A stretch of 64,000 bases of DNA from Rhynchopus sp. YZ270_cl-10 (GCA_964035575.1 OZ037839.1:1625220-1689219), one strand, 5' to 3'; positions 35,891 through 47,116 are shown, numbered from the stretch's first letter. The notes: generated from the letters alone by a model not told the origin. Numbers and translations are program-made.

Positions 35891-36007
35891 GAGAGTTAGT
35901 GTTCACCCTTTTTCAAGCTTTTGTGCGTCTATTTTCCTTTTCACGTTTTGCAGTCTTTTGAGCAACAAATAAGAGTAACGAGTCTCTCGAGCATGTTATC
36001 CCCCCAT
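35891..36007. other. Short intergenic flank shared with copy C
   Basis: From about 35935 the flank matches that upstream of 25907 (TTTTGAGCAACAAATA and on), showing a shared duplication unit. No gene is seen. Confidence 0.6.
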
Positions 36008-36060
36008 TTTGTTGTATCTTGCCTCCCTCCTCCTCCTTCTCAACACTTACCCCACAACAG
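36008..36060 (+). promoter_or_regulatory. Polypyrimidine tract and 3' splice acceptor
   Basis: The family tract ends in ACAG at 36060, 21 bases before ATG 36082. Confidence 0.7.
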
Positions 36061-36081
36061 AGCAACACTTCACTCGAAACA

Positions 36082-37563
36082 ATGGAACTGTGTGTGCAGG
36101 GATATGATGATGAAACCAAATACGTGATTGAGGTGGGTGAGAAGGACACAACGGAGACGATGCGGCAGAAGGTGGCGTCTGCAACAGGGTTGTGCGAAGA
36201 CAGCTTCCGCATGGGCTTCGGAGGGAAGGAGGAAGGAGAGGACATCACAGAACTGAGTGCTGGAGACACAGTCGTGTTGACGAAAACTACTAAGTACCAA
36301 TCTGTTGAGGAACTTCGTGCCTTGGGTGAGACAGACATTTCCGAAGCGAGGTTGGCGACTGTGGAGGATCCTGAGGTGGCTTCTCTGCTTCTTCAGGCGG
36401 AGGTTGCGACTGTTATTCCGAACTGGTTCTTGAGCGAAGCATCATTTACGAGACTTGATTTCTCTGCTGTGTCTGGTGTGACGCGAATTGAGCAAGGCTT
36501 CCTCTACGGGTGTGCGTCGGTGGAAACCGTTGACTTGTCGGGATTGTGCAACGTTACGCACATTGGGGACAACTGTCTCTATGAGTGCACATCGTTGACA
36601 AGTCTTGACGTGTCAGGGTTCACTGGTGTGACGGTGATAGGGAAGGCGTTCCTCCAAGGAAGTGGCGTTACAAATCTTGACTTATCCGCGATGACGAGCG
36701 TGACGACGGTTGGTAGGGACTTTCTTGCCGACTGCAATTCGTTGGAAAGGATTGACATCTCAGGATGGCGCAGAGTCACGCACATTGAGAACAACTTCCT
36801 GTCGAACTGCACCTCGTTGGCAACGATTGATTTATCAGCTTTTTGCAGTGTCACGAAGATCGGCTTCGAGTTTCTCTTCAACTGCTCGTCGTTGACCACC
36901 ATCAGCTTTTCAGGGATGAACAATGTGACGGACATTGGGAACAGCTTTTGTTGGGCCTGCACCTCGTTGGAAACGATTGACTTGACAGCACTGCACAGGG
37001 TTGTGAAGGTGGGTTCTGGCATCGGGACCAACTTTCTTTTTGAGTGCTCATCATTGAAAACAGTTGATTTATCAGTGTTGCGCAATATCACACACATTGG
37101 GCCAGTCTGGATGGAAGGGTGTTCCTCGTTGACAACAGCAGACTTCTCAGGACTGAGCAATGTTACGCAGATTGAGAGTGGTTTCCTGAAAGATTGCACA
37201 TCCTTGACTACGCTGGACATATCAGGTATAGGCAGGAACACAGAGATCCATCGCCGCTTCCTGATCAACTGCAACGCACTCACAACAGTCGTCTTGCCAG
37301 GCAACATCGACATTGACGAGATGTTGTCTCTCCCGAATGGAGACCCTAGAATGAGCACCTACAAGGAGGCCTTCTATGTACGTGTGCGTGAGATTTACGC
37401 AAGGTTTACAGAAAAGTTCGAAGATGTGCGGATAGAAGCTTTTGAGGCAGTACGAACAGACGTGTCTGGAGATGCAAGACAATGTATTGCATTGAAAGCA
37501 GGACAAGAGAGAGGGAAAAAAAGAGGAACAAAAAGAGGATTTGGAGAGTTGGGGGCAGCATAA
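36082..37563 (+). CDS. Ubl-LRR protein missing one repeat (family copy I)
   Basis: This encodes 493 residues. The Ubl domain, linker and most LRRs are intact. Repeats 8 and 9 are fused by a deletion of about one repeat (KVGSGIGTNFLFEC), keeping the frame and the repeat spacing. The helical tail is normal to IALKAGQER. A small length change in a purine run near 37510 then sends the charged extension into another frame, giving a basic end (KKRGTKRGFGELGAA). The copy at 46143-46770 ends in the same basic frame, so this alternative tail is shared by at least two members. Confidence 0.9.
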   Translation: MELCVQGYDDETKYVIEVGEKDTTETMRQKVASATGLCEDSFRMGFGGKEEGEDITELSAGDTVVLTKTTKYQSVEELRALGETDISEARLATVEDPEVASLLLQAEVATVIPNWFLSEASFTRLDFSAVSGVTRIEQGFLYGCASVETVDLSGLCNVTHIGDNCLYECTSLTSLDVSGFTGVTVIGKAFLQGSGVTNLDLSAMTSVTTVGRDFLADCNSLERIDISGWRRVTHIENNFLSNCTSLATIDLSAFCSVTKIGFEFLFNCSSLTTISFSGMNNVTDIGNSFCWACTSLETIDLTALHRVVKVGSGIGTNFLFECSSLKTVDLSVLRNITHIGPVWMEGCSSLTTADFSGLSNVTQIESGFLKDCTSLTTLDISGIGRNTEIHRRFLINCNALTTVVLPGNIDIDEMLSLPNGDPRMSTYKEAFYVRVREIYARFTEKFEDVRIEAFEAVRTDVSGDARQCIALKAGQERGKKRGTKRGFGELGAA

Positions 37564-37807
37564 ACAGGAGTAGGACAAGCTGGATGAACAGAGGGGTTTG
37601 GGGGGTTTGGTGTTTTGTGTGAAGAACACTTCGGTTAAAATATCAACTTCATATTTGGATTCACTTTTGAGCTGGGGTGGAATATTTGGCAGGTTTGGTG
37701 CACAACTCTGACAAGACGGAGTGTCCCACCACTTTTTGTGAACAACGTGTCTGCCCAGGGTCTTTTCTACCACACATAGTTAAGTGAAAAACAAACAAGA
37801 AAGCTAT

Positions 37808-37860
37808 TTTGTTGTATCTTGCCTCCCTCCTCCTCCTTCTCAACACTTACCCCAAAACAG
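37808..37860 (+). promoter_or_regulatory. Polypyrimidine tract and 3' splice acceptor
   Basis: The family tract ends in ACAG at 37860, 21 bases before ATG 37882. Confidence 0.65.
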
Positions 37861-37881
37861 AGCAACACTTCACTCGAAACA

Positions 37882-38262
37882 ATGGAACTGTGTGTGCAGG
37901 GATATGATGATGACACCAAATTCGTGATTGAGGTGGGTGAGAAGGACACAACGGAGACGATGCGGCAGAAGGTGGCGTCTGCAACAGGGTTGTGCGAAGA
38001 CAGCTTCCGCATGGGCTTCGGAGGGAAGGAGGAAGGAGAGGACATCACAGAACTGAGTGCTGGAGACACAGTCGTGTTGACGAAAAATACTAAGTACCAA
38101 TCTGTTGAGGAACTTCGTGCCTTGGGTGAGACAGACATTTCCGAAGCGAGGTTGGCGACTCCCGACGGCGGACCGCCCCCCATAGCACATTTTTGCGGTG
38201 CACGGGCGTACGGGATTACTAGGGGATGGCTAGCTACCATGAACCCCTGTCCAAAGTATTAA
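37882..38262 (+). pseudogene. Ubl domain with LRR part replaced (family copy J)
   Basis: The frame encodes 126 residues. The Ubl domain (1-70) and the first half of the linker are intact up to EARLAT; at 38160/38161 the family sequence stops abruptly and unrelated sequence follows (PDGGPPPIAHF). No LRR is found downstream; the 122-bp tandem repeat lies beyond. It could make a free Ubl-linker protein, but more likely it is a copy cut by rearrangement. Confidence 0.75.
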
Positions 38263-38780
38263 TATTTCTCGAAAATTCTCTAAGTACGCAGAAAACACAC
38301 GGGTGTGCCCCAAAACACATTTTTTCCAGTGTCCCGCAGTGTCCCACCACTTTTTTTCGCTTTTGGTGGGAAAAAAAATACAAAAAAAAATACATGGTTC
38401 TGTAGGGGCCGAGTACAATGGCGTTTTTCACGTGATTTTCATGATTTTTCAAAGTGGCCAAATATCATGTAAAATACTGCCTCCCACCCAACATTCTCTC
38501 CACAACGTCGTTCTGACACCCATATGTCCAAACAAAAGATGTTTTTATATATTTTTTTCCACACCCAGCGTATCATAAAAATGCACATATCCACCAAAAT
38601 CCACTAACCCACCGCAGGCAAATTTCTTAACGATGTGTACTTCTGAATTGATGCTGAGGGATTATGCGGCACCCGCTGCGTAGTTCTGTGGGGTAAAACG
38701 CCACCTGGGGTCACAAGCCCCAGCTCCTACCTTTACAGGTAGGAGAGCTGTTGAGTGACCCATCGGACAATCGTTTGAGG
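38263..38780. other. Spacer between the broken Ubl gene and the 122-bp array
   Basis: This stretch has A- and T-rich runs and no recognised gene. The phrase GTGTCCCACCACTTTTT near 38338 also occurs upstream of the LRR copies at 31828 and 37882, so part of it may derive from family flank. Confidence 0.5.
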
Positions 38781-41620
38781 GGTCTTGGTGAAGAATTTCG
38801 AAAATTGATAAAAACGAATAAGCGTCTCACAATTGAACCCAGATTCTGCTCCAGATGTGATGTCTTGGTCTGTTTCTGCCTGAATTGTGTAAGGGGGCCC
38901 GATTTTGTTGCGGAAAATTACGAAAATTATTGAAAACCAATAAGCGCCTCACAATTGAACCCAGATTCTGCTCCAGATGCGATGTTTTGGTCTGTTTCTG
39001 CCTGAATTGTGTAAGGGGGCCCGATTTTGTTGCGATAAATTACGAAAATTGATGAAAACAAATATGCGTCTCACAATTGAACCCAGATTCTGCTCCATAT
39101 GCGATGTTTTGATGTGTTTCGACCTGAATTGTGTGAGGGGGCCCGATTTTGTTGCGGAAAATTACGAAAATTGATGAAAACTAATATGCGTCTCACAATT
39201 GAACCCAGATTCTGCTCCAGATACGATGTTTTGATGTGTTTCTGCCTGAATTGTGTAAGGGGGCCCGATTTTGTTGCGGAAAATTACGAAAATTATTGAA
39301 AACCAATAAGCGCCTCACAATTGAACCCAGATTCTGCTCCAGATGTGATGTCTTGGTCTGTTTCTGCCTGAATTGTGTAAGGGGGCCCGATTTTGTTGCG
39401 GAAAATTACGAAAATTATTGAAAACCAATAAGCGCCTCACAATTGAACCCAGATTCTGCTCCAGATGCGATGTTTTGGTCTGTTTCTGCCTGAATTGTGT
39501 AAGGGGGCCCGATTTTGTTGCGATAAATTACGAAAATTGATGAAAACAAATATGCGTCTCACAATTGAACCCAGATTCTGCTCCATATGCGATGTTTTGA
39601 TGTGTTTCGACCTGAATTGTGTGAGGGGGCCCGATTTTGTTGCGGAAAATTACGAAAATTGATGAAAACAAATATGCGTCTCACAATTGAACCCAGATTC
39701 TGCTCCAGATGCGATGTTTTGATGTGTTTCTGCCTGAATTGTGTAAGGGGCCCCGATTTTGTTGCGGAAAATTACGAAAATTATTGAAAACCAATAAGCG
39801 CCTCACAATTGAACCCAGATTCTGCTCCAGATACGATGTTTTGATGTGTTTCTGCCTGAATTGTGTAAGGGGGCCCGATTTTGTTGCGGAAAATTACGAA
39901 AATTGATGAAAACTAATATGCGTCTCACAATTGAACCCAGATTCTGCTCCAGATTCGATGTTTTGATGTGTTTCTGCCTGAATTGTGTAAGGGGGCCCGA
40001 TTTTGTTGCGGAAAATTACGAAAATTATTGAAAACAAATATGCGTCTCACAATTGAACCCAGATTCTGCTCCATATGCGATGTTTTGATGTGTTTCGACC
40101 TGAATTGTGTGAGGGGGCCCGATTTTGTTGCGGAAAATTACGAAAATTATTGAAAACCAATAAGCGCCTCACAATTGAACCCAGATTCTGCTCCAGATAC
40201 GATGTTTTGGTTTGTTTCTGCCTGAATTGTGTAAGGGGGCCCGATTTTGTTGCGGAAAATTACGAAAATTATTGAAAACCACTAAGCGCCTCACAATTGA
40301 ACCCAGATTCTGCTCCAGATACGATGTTTTGATGTGTTTCTGCCTGAATTGTGTAAGGGGGCCCGATTTTGTTGCGGAAAATTACGAAAATTATTGAAAA
40401 CCAATAAGCGCCTCACAATTGAACCCAGATTCTGCTCCAGATGCGATGTTTTGATGTGTTTCTGCCTGAATTGTGTAAGGGGGCCCGATTTTGTTGCGGA
40501 AAATTACGAAAATTATTGAAAACCAATAAGCGCCTCACAATTGAACCCAGATTCTGCTCCAGATACGATGTTTTGATGTGTTTCTGCCTGAATTGTGTAA
40601 GGGGGCCCGATTTTGTTGCGGAAAATTACGAAAATTATTGAAAACCAGTAAGCGCCTCACAATTGAACCCAGATTCTGCTCCAGATGCGATGTTTTGGTT
40701 TGTTTCTGCCTGAATTGTGTAAGGGGGCCCGATTTTGTTGCGGAAAATTACGAAAATTGATGAAAACAAATATGCGTCTCACAATTGAACCCAGATTCTG
40801 CTCCAGATGCGATGTTTTGATGTGTTTCTGCCTGAATTGTGTAAGGGGGCCCGATTTTGTTGCGGAAAATTACGAAAATTATTGAAAACCAATAAGCGCC
40901 TCACAATTGAACCCAGATTCTGCTCCAGATACGATGTTTTGATGTGTTTCTGCCTGAATTGTGTGAGGGGGCCCGATTTTGTTGCGGAAAATTACGAAAA
41001 TTGATGAAAACAAATATGCGTCTCACAATTGAACCCAGATTCTGCTCCAGATGCGATGTTTTGATGTGTTTCTGCCTGAATTGTGTGAGGGGGCCCGATT
41101 TTGTTGCGGAAAATTACGAAAATTATTGAAAACCAATAAGCGCCTCACAATTGAACCCAGATTCTGCTCCAGATGCGATGTTTTGGTCTGTTTCTGCCTG
41201 AATTGTGTGAGGGGGCCCGATTTTGTTGCTGAAGATTACGAAAATTGATTCTAACCAATAAGCGTCTCACAATTGAACCCAGATTCTGCTCCAGATATGA
41301 TGTGTTGATGTGTTGCGACCTGAATTGTGTGAAGGGACCTGATTCTGTTCCTGCAGAATGTGACAATTCACGAAAACCAATAATCGTCTCACAATTGAAC
41401 CCAGATTCTGCTCCAGATGCGATGTTTTGGTCTGTTTCTGCCTGAATTGTGTGAGGGGGCCCGATTTTGTTGCTGAAGATTACGAAAATTGATTCTAACC
41501 AATAAGCGTCTCACAATTGAACCCAGATTCTGCTCCAGATATGATGTTTTGGTCTGTTTCGATCTGATTTGTGTGATGGGGCCGGCTCAATATCTGATTA
41601 TGTTACAGATATAATTGAAC
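38781..41620. repeat. 122-bp tandem repeat, 23 units
   Basis: The anchor AGCGYCTCACAATTGAACCC occurs at 38821, 38943 and so on every 122 bp to 41505, giving 23 units. Units differ by a few bases (GGTCTG or GATGTG, TCTGCC or TCGACC, ATTATTG or ATTGATG). A block of four units recurs after 488 bp (38977 and 39465), so there is higher-order structure. The last three units are the most diverged. Because 122 is not a multiple of three, the many overlapping 60-66-codon frames are artefacts of the repeat. Confidence 0.97.
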
Positions 41621-41875
41621 TTAGTGTGTGTCGTTATTTTTTAATTTTACTTTGTTACTGGGGGGGGGGCGAATAAGAGATCAGGGGTGAATAAGAGATC
41701 AGGGCCGAATAAGAGATCAGGTTGAGATTTTGGGGGTATTTTCAACTTACCTTCCTTCACCCCCCCCTGTAAGGGCAACCGTAGGTGAAGTAAGGTATAG
41801 TATTGAAATCGATGTGGGGGGGGAGTAAAGGGTCAATTTTACAAAACCAGATTTTGAGGAAAATTTTAGCCGAAA
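41621..41875. other. Leader region of the deubiquitinase gene
   Basis: It holds three copies of GAATAAGAGATCAGG at 18-bp spacing (41671, 41689, 41707) beside a G-run, then a pyrimidine-rich stretch near 41740-41775. Possible acceptors are TATAG near 41799 and TTTTAG at 41868. No gene is seen. Confidence 0.55.
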
Positions 41876-42578
41876 ATGGGCCCCACGTATAAGCAACCGG
41901 GCTCATATTTCTCAAAATTTAAGTGGTCAAAAAATTGTCCAATTTTCGAGATTGACCCCACCACTGCACGGGACCCAAACACTGAGACGACCGGATTTGT
42001 GGTGAAGGACACGGACAGGGCTGAGAAGCGTTTCGGCCTGTTGGACGACGCCATCGACCACGCCACCAGAGGGCAACCATTTTCCTGGGAAGCTCCGCTG
42101 GTACTTGCCGTGAAGCGGGGAAACTTCAAGGGAAGGTTCCACACTGCTGCCACCCTGCAGGTGTACGCCATCCGGAAGGTGAACCGCAGAGTGACGGACG
42201 CTGTGCTGGCGGATGAGGCACGTGCTTGGGCAGCCCGTTGCTTGGAGACGTTGACGGAGACGCTGAATGCAGAGATTCAGCACGTGATGAATGCGGCACG
42301 TGAGGCTGTGAGTATCCGTGTTGATGAACTTCGGGACTACCTGTGGCAGCGGAGGCGAACGCCGCACGTTGTGTCTTCCTTGTGTGACTTGGTGCGCAGG
42401 GGCATGGGTAGTGCTGTGCAGTGTGCGAAGCTGCGCGGTGGCAGCGACACAGTCCTGAGGAATTTGCTGGAGGACACAGTGGGTGCTACGAACGAACGCA
42501 CGAACGACATGTCTGAGTCTGAAGATGACCGATCAGGAGCGGTGAGCTGCGAATTGTTCCCTGTGTCGGAGCCACCAC

Positions 42579-42610
<32 letters not shown>

Positions 42611-44065
42611 GCACCACCACCAGTACCAGCAGAAAGTCCGAGGAAGCGGAGGAGAGCTGGGACTGATGCATCCCAGAATGTTGCAAAGAAGCGTAAGCCT
42701 GCACCGAAGAACGGTCAGCAGCAACAGAAGCAGCAGCCACCACAGAAGAAACAGAAGCCACAGAAGCCACAGCAGAAGCCACAGCAACCACAGCAGCCAC
42801 AACAGCCACAGCAGAAGCCACAGCAACCACAACAGCCACAGCAGAAGCCACAGCAACCACAGCAGCCACAACAGCCACAGCAGAAGCCACAGCAACCACA
42901 GCAGCCACAACAGCCACAGCAGAAGCCACAGCAACCACAACAGCCACAGCAGAAGCCACAGCAACCACAGCAGCCACAACAGCCACAGCAGAAGCCACAG
43001 CAACCACAGCAGCAGCAGAACCCACACCAGCCAGGCGTTGGGGAGGCGGAGGAGATGGAGCAATTGCAGGCTGCCCTTGATGCAACCCTCCACCAGCCTC
43101 CACCAGTGCCGAGGGGGTTCCATAACTTCGGCGTGACGTGTTTCATCAACTCTGTTTTACAGTGTTTAGTGTACACGGACTCGTTTGTGAAGTCCCTCTC
43201 GAATGCTGGCCCTTTTTCGAGGGCGATACGCGAAGTGGTGGCTCAGTCAGTGGCTGCCGATGCACAAGATGTGATCCGCCCTACGAGCATACGCGACGCA
43301 TTAAATGTGAAGGAGCCTGGGTTCACGTATACGCAGCAAGACTGCCACGAGTTTTTTCTTGTGCTGACGGACGCCCTCGAGGTGGAGGCAAGACGTGGGA
43401 AAGTTAAACATCCCACCAACGAAGTGCTGGATCATGAGACTTTGTCTGTGGCCTCGGCACGAGTAGTGAACTCTTACCTCGAGAGTTCTAATTGTCCAGC
43501 AATGGGTTTTCTTTATCTACAGTATGTCCAGACAGCCACTTGTTTTGGCTGTGACACTAAGTGCCTCACCGTCACCCCCTCACACAATATGATATTGCAC
43601 TTCCCCACGCGGGACACCGGTTCATTGCCAGTGGCATTGGGTGCGTTACTTCAGCACCTCTCTAGGGTGGAAGAAATGCACGCAGAGCAGGAGTACAAGT
43701 GCCTGACCTGCCACCCGCAGACCTTCGCAGCCAGAATGGTGACACGTGTGATGCGGCTGCCAAATGTTTTGGCAATGCAATTGGCGAGGTTTCACGACCC
43801 GCTCAATAAGATCGAGACGATCGTTGAACTTCCGCATGAGTTGGACATGGCACCATACGTGCACTCTGACTCTCTAGAGGTGCAACTTCGGTATGACCTG
43901 TATGGTGTTGTCTGTCACCACGGACACAGGATGGGGCACGGCCACTACAGTGCATACGTGAAGTCAGAGGGTACGTGGTATCATTGCAATGATTCAAGTG
44001 TGACAAAGAACCCGAGGCTTCTCTTTTCAGAGGCATACCTTCTTTTTTATCATCGTCGGGGGTGA
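41876..44065 (+). CDS. Ubiquitin carboxyl-terminal hydrolase, USP family
   Basis: This encodes 729 residues. Such enzymes cut ubiquitin from proteins as cysteine proteases. The Cys box is clear (NFGVTCFINSVLQCL, catalytic Cys422), as is the His box (GHGHYSAYV, His690), followed by WYHCNDSSV and LLFYHRR. A zinc-finger-like pair set (CFGCDTKC and CLTCHP) lies between, as in many USPs. Residues 1-230 have no recognised domain. Residues about 230-275 are Ala/Pro-rich and basic, and about 282-385 are built of QQP and QQKP repeats, a low-complexity linker likely to vary in length. It is similar in design to short fungal and protist USPs; the substrate is unknown. The start is the first ATG after TTTTAG and is not certain. 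Confidence 0.93.
42720..43020 (+). repeat. CAG/CCA-rich coding repeat (QQP/QQKP)
   Basis: Tandem CAGCCACAGCAACCA-like units within the deubiquitinase gene encode its Pro/Gln linker. All six frames are open here, which explains the Leu- and Val-rich frames on the other strand. Confidence 0.95.
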
Positions 44066-45590
44066 TTCTTTTTGGTGCATCGAGACGTTACGTGTTCTTT
44101 ATAAGATTGTCTGATGGAGGCAGTATCGGCGACAGTGGGGGAAATAGAGGGGGGTATGAGTTCAGAGAGACTGGGGTTATTGTCTCAGGACCGAGTCAGG
44201 TAGTTGAACTTCATCCTTTTTTAAATAGTGTGGATCTTTGCAGTCGTCGGTTATGTCTGAAAATTCTTAAGTCCACTTTGTGAGGGCCTTTCATTAACAT
44301 TAAAGGCCACTTTTGTTTTTTTTTTTCACGAATTGTTTCTCTCTCGCCTTGTCTTCATTTCAAGTTATGCCACACCCCTCTCAGCAGCCTGCTGATCAGA
44401 GTAAATGTTAAAGTATCAGCCTTTCTAGGTGTTCTTGAGTGAACAATGCAAGCTTCCTCTCCAAAGCTTTTCTGTTGCGATTCTTTCTATTTGTTCCGAT
44501 TTAGCCTTTTCACAAGTTGTGTAATATTTGCAAGCACTCTGTTTTGTCAGTTTCTCTTCCTTCTTCGACCAACAAAGATACCACACCACCCCAGACCCTT
44601 TCCAATTTTTCATTTCCTCTATTCTTCCCATCCAAGCCCTCCCCACACAATTCTGTTCCAGATGTAAATCTTGCCATAATTAAACCATTTCTGTAATCTG
44701 TGATCGTGCCGCAGGCGCAAGCGGCACTTGAAACATTTGAAACAACATTGTATTGTGCTAATTGGTCGCCACCTGAAGTATCCGTAATTGAACTAGTTAT
44801 CAAATCTGTGGTCAGTCTCATGGACGAATCATTGAATGCTGCATGCGCTGCCGACAATTGAAACGTTTGAAACAATATTGTATTGTACCAATTCACGCGA
44901 GAGCCCCCAACCCCAAAATTCTGGGAGGAAAAAAAGGGGGAAATAAAAAATAAAAAAAAAATAAAAAAAATGCCGGAAAACGCCTAAGTACAAAATAATA
45001 CTTTGGACAGCTTTTTGTGAAGGAATTACCCTAGCTATCCACCCCCTAGGATTAGTATCTTTTTTTGAGAGAACCCAAGAGCGGCCAGGTCCTGGACAAG
45101 TACGTTGTGCTTTTAGACCTACAAACTGTCTGGGGTGGTGGGACCTCGGGGCGAAGGGTGCTTCCCGGGACCCCAATATCCTACCACAAGGAGCTCGAGT
45201 CGTGCATGGAATGCAGGGTACTCTGAGCCGATTACTTCCACAAAACTCCCAGATCCCAAGACCTCCACGGGGGGCAGGCCTCCACGGCAACCCGCGACCG
45301 CCGACACCTTAGCTCCGTACTGCCTCTGTCTGTAACCTGCCGGTCCCCCACCTACCTACGCTTTTTGTGGTGTCTTTTTACGACGGTGGACCAAGGGGCT
45401 TTGCAGTGCAGTCAACGCCGACGGAGCGAGACTCGATTGTGACCGGGTGAAAAGGGAACCTTAGCCAGCGCTAACCAGCGGCAGTTTTGACTCAGGGAAG
45501 GAGTTTCTCACCGCAGACTGGCGACACACCCCCACTTTTTCGGGGTGGCTGCATTCCTCTTCGGAACGGGGTGTTCCATCCTATTTTTAA
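44066..45590. other. Long gene-free stretch with a direct repeat
   Basis: No gene or structural RNA is recognised in these 1.5 kb. A pair of direct repeats of about 40 bp lies at 44725-44763 and 44854-44893, 130 bp apart (TTGAAACRTTTGAAACAAYA core). An A-rich run is at 44930-44970. The section 45100-45540 is more GC-rich and has no clear open frame. A 3' untranslated region of the deubiquitinase probably occupies the first few hundred bases. Confidence 0.55.
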
Positions 45591-46770
45591 AAACGTTTAT
45601 CGAAGCGAGGTTGGCGACTGTGAGGGATCCTGAGGTGGCTTCTCTGCTTCTTCAGGCGGAGGTTGCGACTGTTATTCCGAACTGGTTCTTGAGCGGAGCA
45701 TCGTTTACGAGACTTGATCTCTCTGCTGTGTCTGGTGTGACACGAATTGAGCACAACTTCCTCTACGGGTGTGCGTCGGTGGAAACTGTTGACTTGTCGG
45801 GATTGTGCAACGTTACGCACATCGGGAGTTGCGTTCTCTCTTACAGCACCTCGTTGACAAGTCTTGACATCTCAGGATGGCGCAGAGTCACGCACATTGA
45901 GAACAACTTCCTCCAGAACTGGACCTCGTTGGCAACCATTGATTTATCAGCTTTTTGCAGTGTCACGAAGATCGGCACCGCCTTTCTCGTCAACTGCAAG
46001 TCGTTGACCACCATCAGCTTTTCAGGGATGACGAATGTGATGGAAATTGAGGACAACTTTTGTTCATGCTGCACCTCGTTGGAAACGATTGACTTGACAG
46101 CACTGCACAGGGTTGTGAAGGTGGGGTACGGCTTTCTTACGAGGTGCAGATCGCTGGGAAGTATCGACCTTTCAGCTTTCGGCAGTGTCGCTGTCATTGG
46201 GTTCAACTTTTTCAGTGCTCATCATTGAAAACAGTTGATTTATCAGTGTTGCGCAGCATCAAGTGCATTGAGCGAAACTGGATGCACGGGTGCTCCGCGT
46301 TGACAACAGCAGACTTATCAGGACTGAGCAATGTTGAGAACATTGCGACACGTTTCCTGGATGCGTGCACATCCTTGACCACGCTGGACATGTCAGGTAT
46401 AGGCTGTGACACAAGGATCGGCGACGACTTCCTGCTCGACTGCAACGCACTCATAAGAGTAGTATTGCCAGGCAACATCGACATTGACGAGATGTTGTCT
46501 CTCCCGATTGAAGACGATGATACGAGTGAAGAAAGCATTGCCAGAAGCGAGGCCTTCTATGTACGTGTGCGTGAGATTTACGCAAGGTTTACGGAACAGT
46601 TCGAAGATGTGCGGATAGAAGCTTTTGAGGCAGTACGAACAGACGTGTCTGGAAGTGCAAGACAATGTATTGCATTGAAAGCAGGACAAGAGAGAGAAGG
46701 GATTGATGCAAGCACAAGAGGACAAAGAAGAGGAACAAAAAGAGGATTTGGAGAGTTGGGGGCAGCATAA
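45591..46770 (+). pseudogene. Broken LRR family copy K
   Basis: Like the copy at 22620 it lacks the Ubl domain and starts at the same junction (TAAAAACGTTTATCGAAGCG, from 45588). LRR1-3 are followed directly by LRR5, so one repeat is missing. Around 46208 four bases have been lost in a CTTT run, so the frame changes: the part to 46228 reads one way and LRR10 to the tail reads in the frame of 46144-46770. The second part retains the cap, an IEDDDTSEESIARSEAF insert, the helical tail and the basic end GTKRGFGELGAA. It has no splice acceptor. Probably not functional as a single protein. Confidence 0.85.
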
Positions 46771-47116
46771 ACAGGAGCAGGACAAGCTGGATGAACAGAG
46801 GGGTTTGGGGGGTTTGGTGATTTGTGTGAGTTGTTTTTTTTACAAGACATGTGTGCATTTCTAGTGGTTCAAACCAGTACGAACATTACTTCAACACACA
46901 AAGTATTATTGTTATCCACAACAACCGTAGTTGGGTTGTGAGGACGTGGCACATGGTGTGCACACCACGCTGCGCATATGCGACGGCGCTGTTATTGTCG
47001 TGAGCGTGGGTGATGGGGACAGCACCTCAAACCACACCCCCTCATGCGAAGCTGTCTCCACAGACAGGCTCTCAGGCGACGCCCTCCCCACACAGACCGC
47101 GACACTCCTGCGCAGT
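46771..47116. other. Intergenic stretch
   Basis: The beginning is family 3' flank (to about 46830). No gene is recognised in the rest. Confidence 0.5.

Noticed and set aside
38751-41445. Twenty or so overlapping 60-66-codon frames
   Set aside because: They are the 122-bp tandem repeat read in shifting frames; the unit length is not a multiple of three.
42486-43176. Leu/Trp-, Val/Ala- and Cys/Gly-rich frames opposite the deubiquitinase
   Set aside because: They are shadows of the CAG/CCA repeat that encodes the Pro/Gln linker.
44066-45590. Structural RNA genes in the long gene-free stretch
   Set aside because: I looked for tRNA and 5S-like features and found no convincing cloverleaf or internal promoter boxes.
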